Assembly (NCBI GenBank): GCA_028869495.1
Contig: JAGWRY010000286.1
Coordinates: forward strand, 1-5,258
Length of the DNA stretch: 5,258 nucleotides
Source: Elusimicrobiota bacterium
GTDB lineage: Bacteria; Elusimicrobiota; Elusimicrobia; UBA1565; UBA9628
Direction of reading: 5' to 3'
The number at the start of each line of letters is the position of its first letter. Position 1 is the stretch's first letter. The position numbers and the translations under genes were made by a program. Of this stretch, positions 1-4,156 are shown one piece after another. The notes under the pieces were generated by a model. That model saw only the letters and a list, made by a program, of their open reading frames with translations, was not told the origin of the DNA and ran no database searches.

Positions 1-1870
1 TCCCCGCCTCTTTGTCGCGCCGCATGCGCGTGACGTAGCGCTCCAGGTTCGTGGGGTCGCCGCCCCAGCCCCCGCCGATCGCGCACGACATGAGCACGAA
101 CTCGCCCTTGCCCTCCGCCTGCTCGTAGACCCAGCGCAGGAAGCCGAGCGCCCCCTCGGTGCCGAGGAAGCCCAGCGGCTGAAGGATGTAGGCCAGGGCG
201 ACTCCGAGAGCGGACGTGCGCTCGACGAGATACTCCTGCCAGACCGCGCGGAAGGTCGCACGGCTGACCTCGAAGAACTGCGACTTCTCCGCGGGGTTCA
301 GGCAGCGGATGCCCTGGAAGTAAGACCGCGACATGTTCCGGTACTGCCAGGAGATCGACATGACCTCTCGGCGCGCCTTGTAGTCTCCGTGCAGGAACGC
401 GTGGAGGACGCGCCGGGCGACGAGATAGTCGGTGAACTGCTGGTTCATGAAGACGGCGGTGTTGGCCGGACTGTATTCGAGGCAGGGAAGATGGCTCAAC
501 GCAGAGAGGGCCTCGCCGCTCCTTTCCTCGAGGAACGGGTAATGGTCCTTCACGATCCTCACGGCCGCGTCGAGCGGCAGGATGTAGGACTTCGCGCCGG
601 TGCCGTCGGCGTAAGCCCGCCAGGCGAGCTTCATCAGCAGGCCGAAGGCATCCTGCTGGGAGAGGGCCGAGGTCCCCTTCAAGCCCTCGTGCTGGAGCCG
701 GAACGCGGTCATGTGCTCCATGAGCTCGTATTCGTTCTTGGGCAGCCGCGCGCCGTGGTTGCTGGCGAAGAAGTTGGCGCAGGCCAGGCCCGTCAGCGGC
801 GTGAAGCGCAGGAGGTTCGATTGCTTCTGCCACTCGTCGGCCGAGAGCTTGTTGAGATAGCCCGCCAGGCTCGACAGCGACGAGTCCTTGGGTCGCCCGG
901 CCGCGCAGGCGATATTCTCGAACAGCTCGCGGTACTGAGCCGTCCCCCAGGCGGGAACGCTCAGGCGCCGCAGCCGGCCGCCGAAGAGGCCTTCGAGTGG
1001 CGCGATCTTGAGCTGGCCCTCGTAGTAGCCCGACAAGAGAGTGACGACGCAGGCGTTGCGCGCCGCCGCCCGCCAGAAGGACAGCACGGCCGGGTTGGTG
1101 AAGTCCGTGCAGGCCGGGTTCTCGTCCAGGCCGTCGAGCAGGAGAACGAGGCGGCCGGCGGCGAACGCCTCTGAGAGCCGCTCGATCATGTACGGCTCGA
1201 CGCCCGGCACGACCTCCCAAGCCGCGTCGAACTTCCCCCACTCGAAATGGAGGTGCTTGGCCGGAAGGTAAACGGGGAAGCGCCCCGCCACGCGCCGCCC
1301 CAGCGTCGTCCAGCGGCTGAGCAGCTTATAAAGGAGCGCCGTCTTCCCGCTGCCCCCGTCGCCCGTGACCAGCAGGCTGGAGGGCATCGCGCCCGCGACG
1401 GCCGAGAACAGGGTCCCGTCGCGTCCGCCGGCCGAGCTGGGCACGTCCACGAGGACATCGTCGATGTCGAGGCGGCCGAACACGCCGAGATCCCGGGAGA
1501 GCGCGTCCTTCAAGATCGCGGCCTGGACCTCCCTCAGCTTCGGCGGCAGGCAGCCGCGGTCCACCACGTGGGCGGACTTGGTCTGCAGCATCGCGGCGAA
1601 GGATTTTTGGACGTAGCCGCGGCGCTCGGCGAGCGCGCGGATGACCGCGTGAAGGTTCTCCAGGGAGCCGAAGTAGACGCGCAGATCGCGCTTGTCCCGC
1701 CGCAGGACCAGATCCACGCCCAGCGGACGGCAGACCTTGCTGAACTGGGAGAGCCGCTCCGCCAGCCGGTGCCAGTCGCGCTCGCCGCCCAGCCGCGAAA
1801 AGACCTCCTCCAGGTCCTTGCGCTCAAGGACCAGGCTGAACTCCTTTAACGACGCCTCCAACTGCGCCAT
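1..1870 (-). CDS. NACHT/STAND-family NTPase, C-terminal part missing at the window edge
   Basis: Reading the minus strand from the ATG at 1870 gives 623 uninterrupted codons that run off the left edge. Walker A is GDGGSGKT (residues 170-177, K176). Walker B is LLLDGLDE (243-250), the acidic form typical of NACHT NTPases. FMNQQFTDYLVARRVL (474-489) matches the winged-helix signature that follows NACHT modules. Family knowledge: NACHT STAND proteins are cytosolic ATP-driven oligomerising switches, with an N-terminal effector and a C-terminal sensor; many bacterial ones act in phage defence. Residues 1 to about 150 should be the effector but match no nuclease, protease or TIR motif I know. The Ser-Arg commonly seen at sensor 1 reads L279-S280-G281, so that Arg appears absent. 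The sensor is probably outside the window. Start choice: GGAGAGG lies 10 bases upstream. Family assignment is firm; a defence role is inference. Confidence 0.93.
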   Translation of the reverse strand, partial: MAQLEASLKEFSLVLERKDLEEVFSRLGGERDWHRLAERLSQFSKVCRPLGVDLVLRRDKRDLRVYFGSLENLHAVIRALAERRGYVQKSFAAMLQTKSAHVVDRGCLPPKLREVQAAILKDALSRDLGVFGRLDIDDVLVDVPSSAGGRDGTLFSAVAGAMPSSLLVTGDGGSGKTALLYKLLSRWTTLGRRVAGRFPVYLPAKHLHFEWGKFDAAWEVVPGVEPYMIERLSEAFAAGRLVLLLDGLDENPACTDFTNPAVLSFWRAAARNACVVTLLSGYYEGQLKIAPLEGLFGGRLRRLSVPAWGTAQYRELFENIACAAGRPKDSSLSSLAGYLNKLSADEWQKQSNLLRFTPLTGLACANFFASNHGARLPKNEYELMEHMTAFRLQHEGLKGTSALSQQDAFGLLMKLAWRAYADGTGAKSYILPLDAAVRIVKDHYPFLEERSGEALSALSHLPCLEYSPANTAVFMNQQFTDYLVARRVLHAFLHGDYKARREVMSISWQYRNMSRSYFQGIRCLNPAEKSQFFEVSRATFRAVWQEYLVERTSALGVALAYILQPLGFLGTEGALGFLRWVYEQAEGKGEFVLMSCAIGGGWGGDPTNLERYVTRMRRDKEAG

Positions 1871-1880
1871 CGCTCGTGTA

Positions 1881-1887
1881 CCTCTCC
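1881..1887 (-). promoter_or_regulatory. Shine-Dalgarno site of the NACHT gene
   Basis: On the minus strand GGAGAGG is followed by 10 bases and then the ATG at 1870. This is the clearest ribosome binding site in the window and fixes the start of the NACHT gene. Other genes here have weaker sites or none. Confidence 0.75.
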
Positions 1888-1912
1888 GGCCGTGGGCATC
1901 CCCCAAAAGGGA

Positions 1913-1955
1913 AGGGGAACCTGGGGCGCAACTGAAAGCGCTCCCAGATTCCCCT
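1913..1955 (-). other. Long imperfect hairpin in the NACHT upstream region (attenuator or terminator-like)
   Basis: The two arms pair almost end to end. AGGGGAA (1913-1919) pairs with TTCCCCT (1949-1955), CTGGG (1921-1925) with CCCAG (1943-1947), and GCGC (1926-1929) with GCGC (1938-1941). There is one C/A mismatch, one bulged T and an 8-base loop. This gives 16 pairs in the contiguous arms. On the minus strand the stem is followed after four bases by TTTT (1908-1905), then by the Shine-Dalgarno site of the NACHT gene. The strand is assigned from that T run. It could act as a transcription attenuator, a terminator protecting the gene from read-through, or a leader RNA element. The pairing is seen; the role is inferred. 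Confidence 0.55.
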
Positions 1956-1960
1956 GGCGT

Positions 1961-1980
1961 GGTTCGCTTATGGTCGAACC
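1961..1980. repeat. Inverted repeat GGTTCG-N8-CGAACC upstream of the NACHT gene
   Basis: This is a perfect 6-bp inverted repeat around an 8-base centre, lying 5 bp beyond the long hairpin. It could be a second RNA stem or a dyad binding site. CTGGCG (1954-1959) can also pair with CGCCGG (1990-1995), with one G-T pair, enclosing this repeat, but that competes with the last bases of the long hairpin. No sigma70 promoter for the NACHT gene was convincing in this stretch. Confidence 0.4.
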
Positions 1981-2088
1981 GTGGATACCCGCCGGCCAAT
2001 CCCGACGGTTACAAGGCAACCTTGCGAAGAAGTGTAGCCCGTGGAACCGACCGCATCATGGGGCAATAGGCCCAAATTCGACGATGGG

Positions 2089-2122
2089 AAAATAGCCCGA
2101 CTTCCGGGACCGTCGGACCTAT
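2089..2122 (-). terminator. Possible weak intrinsic terminator after the receiver-like gene
   Basis: ATAG (2092-2095) pairs with CTAT (2119-2122) and CCGAC (2097-2101) with GTCGG (2112-2116), across a 1x2 internal loop and a 10-base loop. On the minus strand the hairpin ends in CTATTTT before a C run, so the T tract is short. It begins 54 bases past the stop codon at 2177 and would separate the two-gene operon from the NACHT gene. Weak by the usual criteria. Confidence 0.4.
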
Positions 2123-2176
2123 CGGGATTTTGAGGAATCGTTGAGGTTGGATTTTGAAAATTACGAGACCGAGCGG

Positions 2177-2575
2177 CTACGACATGGCTCGGCCGAACGT
2201 GCGGGCCAGCAAGAGGGCCCGGGCCAGCACTTCCGGCTCGACGGGCTTGCGCAGTGCGGCGAAGGCGCCTATGCCCGCGGCGGCCGATTCGAAGATGTCC
2301 GCCTGGGACGACTCCGTCAGGAAGACCACCGGCAGGGACGGCTCAAGAGAACGCAGGGCGCCGAACACGTCGAAGCCGTTGATCGAGTCGAGCTTCACGC
2401 TCAAGGCGACCGCGTCCCACCGCTCGTCGGCCCCGGCGGCCAGCGCTTCCCGGCCGTCCGAGACCGTCGCGCAATGCACGCCCGCTTGAGACAGAACCTC
2501 GGCGATCGCGCGCCGAAACGCCGGATCTCCGTCCGCGACCAGGATGCCTGCCGGATGTCGCCCCAAGGTCCGCAT
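2177..2575 (-). CDS. CheY-like receiver domain protein lacking the phosphoacceptor Asp (pseudo-receiver)
   Basis: This 132-residue protein is one receiver domain. Numbered from the ATG at 2575, beta-1 is GILVADGDP with acidic residues D15 and D17, but G16 sits where one of the usual Asp pair would be. Aligning on N66-G67-F68 puts S59 at the position of the phosphorylated Asp. T87 (FLTESS) and the invariant Lys K110 (RKP) are kept. No output domain follows. Known of the family: receivers without this Asp signal by phosphorylation-independent binding or by docking to a partner. The ATG lies 7 bases past the stop of the upstream gene, so translational coupling is likely. An in-frame TTG at 2602, preceded by GGAG at 4 bases, would add nine residues and overlap that gene. 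Reading frame is firm; partner and function are unknown. Confidence 0.87.
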   Translation of the reverse strand: MRTLGRHPAGILVADGDPAFRRAIAEVLSQAGVHCATVSDGREALAAGADERWDAVALSVKLDSINGFDVFGALRSLEPSLPVVFLTESSQADIFESAAAGIGAFAALRKPVEPEVLARALLLARTFGRAMS

Positions 2576-2582
2576 GGGATTG

Positions 2583-2873
2583 TCAGCGCCGCTTGGCGAC
2601 AAGCGGCTCCAGACGCGCCTTGTCGCCGTCGATCATCACCTGCCCATCCAGCCGGAGGCAGGCGGGGCCGCGCAGGCCGAGGATTTTCGCCCCTTCCACC
2701 GCCAAGCGGTGCGGCGTCTCCGTGCTGTTCAGGACCACGAGGAGCGGAGACACCAGCAACAACCGCCACTGGTTATGCTGGGTCGTCGTCTTGAGGCGCC
2801 CGCTTCGCGTCTGCGGCCAAGGCTCGATCTTCAGGACCCGGCCGTGCAGTTCCTTCAGCTCCTTGGCGTCCAT
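2583..2873 (-). CDS. Uncharacterised small protein, first gene of the pseudo-receiver operon
   Basis: This is a 96-residue frame with strong G/C third-position bias, so it looks truly coding. I do not recognise the family. It begins MDAKELKELHGRVLKI, has a hydrophobic stretch LLLVSPLLVVLNS (about residues 38-50) that is too short and interrupted for a confident membrane helix, and ends basic (LVAKRR). The alternating hydrophobic pattern suggests beta strands. There is no signal peptide and no Cys pair. The ATG at 2873 is preferred because a G-rich stretch (2880-2885) lies 6 bases upstream; a GTG at 2879 would add two residues. Its strong promoter and the 7-base gap to the next gene make it co-transcribed with the pseudo-receiver, so a joint role is plausible but unproven. 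Confidence 0.75.
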   Translation of the reverse strand: MDAKELKELHGRVLKIEPWPQTRSGRLKTTTQHNQWRLLLVSPLLVVLNSTETPHRLAVEGAKILGLRGPACLRLDGQVMIDGDKARLEPLVAKRR

Positions 2874-2914
2874 AGGCACCCCCCGAGGCGGCTACGACAG
2901 AGGGGGATGCGATC

Positions 2915-2943
2915 AGGTTAGACCCGGATGTCCTTGTTGTCAA
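2915..2943 (-). promoter_or_regulatory. Sigma70-type promoter of the small-protein/pseudo-receiver operon
   Basis: On the minus strand a perfect TTGACA (2943-2938) is followed by a 17-base spacer and TAACCT (2920-2915). The predicted start of transcription is near 2908, giving a leader of about 35 bases that contains the G-rich ribosome binding site. It is the best -35 box in the window. The -10 box keeps only the TA....T positions. Confidence 0.65.
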
Positions 2944-2947
2944 GGAC
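2930..2947. promoter_or_regulatory. 18-bp perfect dyad over the -35 box (candidate operator)
   Basis: GTCCTTG (2930-2936), TTGT (2937-2940) and CAAGGAC (2941-2947) form a perfect 7-bp inverted repeat that covers the whole TTGACA box. It sits 28 bases past the stop of the XRE gene on the same strand. No T tract follows in either direction, so an operator is more likely than a terminator. Its sequence differs from the TATCC-N7-GGATA sites, so a different regulator is implied. Confidence 0.5.
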
Positions 2948-2975
2948 GGGATCGCCGCCTTGGAGGCGTTGCGCT

Positions 2976-3197
2976 CTAGTCGACGAAGTAAGAGGTCAGC
3001 TTCCCGTAGACGCGGGCCAGGGCCTTGAGCTCCACGGCGTCGAGGCGGCGCTCGCCGGACTCGACTTTGGAGATGAAGGACTGCGGCTGGCGCAGACGTT
3101 GCGCCACCTCCTCCTGAGTCAGGCCGGCTTCCAGACGCGCCTTCCTGAGACGACTCAACAGCGTCCGATATTCCTTCGAATGAACAGATTTTCCCAT
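2976..3197 (-). CDS. XRE (Cro/CI-type) helix-turn-helix transcriptional regulator
   Basis: This is a 73-residue protein made of one HTH_3-type DNA-binding domain. The helix-turn-helix is LTQEEVAQRLRQPQSFISKVESGERRLD (residues 26-53), with the recognition helix around 39-46 and the typical E46-S47-G48-E49-R50 turn. The C-terminus VELKALARVYGKLTSYFVD is the usual final helix of small XRE proteins. There is no effector or dimerisation domain, so it probably binds as a dimer through this domain. The ATG at 3197 is chosen because the open frame extending to 3365 would add an Arg/Pro-rich tail and cross the divergent promoter and gene. The start has a weak GGGG ribosome site. The dyads at 3228-3259 overlap its promoter, implying autoregulation and control of the divergent receiver gene. 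Confidence 0.9.
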   Translation of the reverse strand: MGKSVHSKEYRTLLSRLRKARLEAGLTQEEVAQRLRQPQSFISKVESGERRLDAVELKALARVYGKLTSYFVD

Positions 3198-3220
3198 GGC
3201 CCCATTGACGGCAGGGGGCC

Positions 3221-3250
3221 ATTGTATTATCCTGATCCGGGATATCCCAA
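3221..3250 (-). promoter_or_regulatory. Promoter of the XRE regulator gene
   Basis: On the minus strand TTGGGA (3250-3245), an 18-base spacer and TACAAT (3226-3221) precede the regulator. Transcription would begin near 3214, giving a leader of about 17 bases. The element lies almost wholly within the dyad repeats, so bound repressor would block it. Confidence 0.5.
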
Positions 3251-3259
3251 AATAGGATA
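3228..3259. promoter_or_regulatory. Two overlapping 17-bp operators, TATCC-N7-GGATA
   Basis: Copy 1 is TATCC (3228-3232), 7 bases, GGATA (3240-3244). Copy 2 is TATCC (3243-3247), 7 bases, GGATA (3255-3259). They share two bases and their centres are 15 bp apart. Together they form a larger symmetric block centred on GGGATATCCC (3239-3248), flanked by TATCCT and AGGATA at equal distance. Small XRE repressors commonly bind dyads of this length between divergent genes. The repeats are seen directly; binding by the adjacent XRE protein is inferred. Confidence 0.7.
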
Positions 3260-3268
3260 TACGAACAA

Positions 3269-3652
3269 ATGGCCCGCGTTCTGATCGTCGACGACGACGC
3301 CACCCAGCTCCGCATGCTGGCGCGGGCGATGGAGCAGGAGGGATGGGACGCCGTTTCAGCCGCAAGCCGCGCCGAGGCCTTGGCTTCCTTCGCCGCCGGC
3401 GCGTTCGACATGCTCCTCAGCGACATCAACCTGGGCAGCGACGACGGCATCCGCCTCGCGCAGGAGTTCCGCCGAAATCGCCCCGGCCTCCTGGTCGTCC
3501 TCATGTCGGGCCTCCCCGAAAACCTGGCGCGCGCCCGCGACGCGGGCTTCGAGTTCTGCCTCGGGAAGCCTTTCAGTTTGGCCGAGTTGTGGGCGATCTC
3601 CCGAACGCGCCGAGCGGTCTCTTCCGGCAGGTCTTCCCCCGGCGCACGATAA
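3269..3652 (+). CDS. Single-domain CheY-like response regulator, intact receiver
   Basis: This 127-residue lone receiver has no output domain. All key positions are present: the acidic cluster D8-D9-D10 after beta-1 (VLIVDDD), phosphoacceptor D52 in LLSDINLGSDDG, the switch residue S80 in LVVLMSG, and K100-P101. It should be phosphorylated by a histidine kinase encoded elsewhere, since none is in the window. The tail after residue 111 is Arg/Ser-rich (RTRRAVSSGRSS) and probably disordered. It is divergent from the XRE gene and shares its operator region. The ATG at 3269 follows AGGAT (3254-3258) by 10 bases, a weak ribosome site inside the second operator copy. A possible promoter is TTGACG (3205-3210) with TATTAT (3225-3230), but the spacer is only 14. 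Confidence 0.93.
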   Translation: MARVLIVDDDATQLRMLARAMEQEGWDAVSAASRAEALASFAAGAFDMLLSDINLGSDDGIRLAQEFRRNRPGLLVVLMSGLPENLARARDAGFEFCLGKPFSLAELWAISRTRRAVSSGRSSPGAR

Positions 3653-3660
3653 GGCGGGTG

Positions 3661-3689
3661 TTGGGACGCTGGCCGTGTGTAAATATGCT
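3661..3689 (+). promoter_or_regulatory. Promoter of the Ig-like protein gene
   Basis: TTGGGA (3661-3666), a 17-base spacer and TATGCT (3684-3689) stand just upstream of the ATG at 3701. Transcription would begin near 3696, leaving almost no leader, and no Shine-Dalgarno sequence is visible. An overlapping TAATCT (3689-3694) ends 6 bases before the ATG, which would place the transcript start at the start codon itself. Confidence 0.5.
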
Positions 3690-3700
3690 AATCTACGCCC

Positions 3701-4033
3701 ATGGTTAAGAAAACAAGTTCTCCCCAGCAGTCGCAGGACGTTGCCGCGAAGCCGTCCCTTCCCAAGGCGCGCCTCGAGGTCTCGATCGATTTCCCCCACG
3801 AAGGAGACGTCGTCAAGCCGGGTCACTACGCGATCCGGCTGACCGCCCTCGGGGCGACCCACGCGCAGGTGCGCGTCGGCACGGGCGACTGGCTCGACTG
3901 CCGCGAGGCCGGCGGCCATTTCTGGAACGACTGGGCCCCGACGTCGGGACCCGCGACGATCCGGGCGCGCGCGCGCATCGGCAAGGGGCGCTGGACTCCC
4001 ATGGCCGAGCGCGCCTGCGTCGTCGTCGGCTGA
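3701..4033 (+). CDS. Uncharacterised small protein, probably Ig-like beta-sandwich fold
   Basis: This is a 110-residue protein. Residues 1-22 are polar, Lys/Ser/Gln-rich and probably disordered, with no signal peptide or lipobox. Residues 23-110 look like one all-beta domain: EVSIDFPHEGDVVKPGHYAIRL, then HAQVRVGTGDWLDCRE, a Trp pair in GHFWNDWAP (72-80), and ATIRARARIGKGRWTP. The order of charge-alternating strand, 'GxW' turn, W-x-x-W strand and RARA strand resembles Ig-like domains such as the dimerisation domain of sulfite-oxidase-type enzymes. That is a fold-level similarity judged by eye. Function is unknown. It is the first gene of a plus-strand pair and has its own promoter. The start is the only ATG consistent with that promoter. 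Confidence 0.82.
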   Translation: MVKKTSSPQQSQDVAAKPSLPKARLEVSIDFPHEGDVVKPGHYAIRLTALGATHAQVRVGTGDWLDCREAGGHFWNDWAPTSGPATIRARARIGKGRWTPMAERACVVVG

Positions 4034-4085
4034 AAATCCCGACTCCGCCGCGCTGCGCAGGGCGAACGTAATCTAGGTCTTCCTC

Positions 4086-4125
4086 GGGCGAGCCGCCCGC
4101 GGGCCGCCTCGGGTTTCCCCCGGGG
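4086..4125 (+). terminator. GC-rich hairpins between two plus-strand genes, no T tract
   Basis: GGGCG-AGC-CGCCC (4086-4098) and CCTCGGG-TTTCC-CCCGGGG (4107-4125, one G-T pair) lie in the 123-base gap before the SEC-C gene. CCTCGGG also occurs as a direct copy at 4082-4088. Without a T run they are not standard intrinsic terminators. They may mark the end of the upstream transcript or be incidental in GC-rich DNA. Confidence 0.25.
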
Positions 4126-4145
4126 CGACGCCGACTTCAACAAGG

Positions 4146-4151
4146 TAAAAT
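4146..4151 (+). promoter_or_regulatory. -10-like hexamer just upstream of the SEC-C gene
   Basis: TAAAAT ends 5 bases before the GTG at 4157, the spacing expected of a leaderless start. No good -35 box is seen 16-18 bases upstream. AAGG at 4142-4145 could instead be a poor ribosome binding site at 11 bases. The two readings cannot be separated here. Confidence 0.35.
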
Positions 4152-4156
4152 CAGCC

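Larger units (their letters stand above)
1871..2176. other. Non-coding interval between the NACHT gene and the receiver-like gene
   Basis: These 306 bases hold no gene I can support. Plus-strand open frames crossing the interval have mixed third-position bases, unlike the G/C-rich third positions of the real genes. The interval holds the long hairpin at 1913-1955, the inverted repeat at 1961-1980, a small perfect stem CAAGG-CAA-CCTTG at 2012-2024, GGGC-AATAG-GCCC at 2061-2073, the terminator-like hairpin at 2092-2122, and a direct repeat GGATTTTGA at 2125-2133 and 2149-2157. The segment from about 2074 to 2165 is visibly more A/T-rich than the flanking genes. The density of stems makes a structured RNA possible, but I recognise no known RNA family. 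Confidence 0.6.

Noticed and set aside
389..1174. 261-codon plus-strand open frame
   Set aside because: It lies antisense to the NACHT gene. The minus-strand frame has Walker motifs and a winged-helix signature, while this translation is low-complexity Arg/Glu/Gly/Val-rich, as expected of a shadow frame in GC-rich DNA.
1247..1849. 200-codon plus-strand open frame
   Set aside because: It is antisense to the N-terminal part of the NACHT gene, covers its Walker A codons, and has no recognisable domain.
1954..1995. tRNA-like stems (GGTTCG and an enclosing CTGGCG/CGCCGG helix)
   Set aside because: No complete cloverleaf, anticodon arm or acceptor stem could be drawn on either strand, so no tRNA is called.
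1892..2095. Short plus-strand frames over the NACHT upstream region
   Set aside because: Third codon positions are mixed, there is no ribosome binding site, the frames cross several inverted repeats, and one of them begins inside the NACHT gene. Read as non-coding.
2956..2968. CGCCT-TGG-AGGCG hairpin just after the XRE stop codon
   Set aside because: The stem is only 5 bp and no T tract follows on the minus strand, so it is not supported as a terminator.
3198..3365. N-terminal extension of the XRE protein to 129 residues
   Set aside because: It would run through the operator repeats, the divergent promoter and the start of the receiver gene, and would add an Arg/Pro-rich tail unlike XRE proteins. 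The ATG at 3197 gives a standard-size domain.
2773..3504. 243-codon minus-strand open frame
   Set aside because: It overlaps four better-supported elements: the small protein, the XRE gene, the operator region and the receiver gene. It has no domain of its own.
3356..3919. 187-codon minus-strand open frame
   Set aside because: It is antisense to the receiver and Ig-like protein genes, both of which have clear domain features in their own frames.
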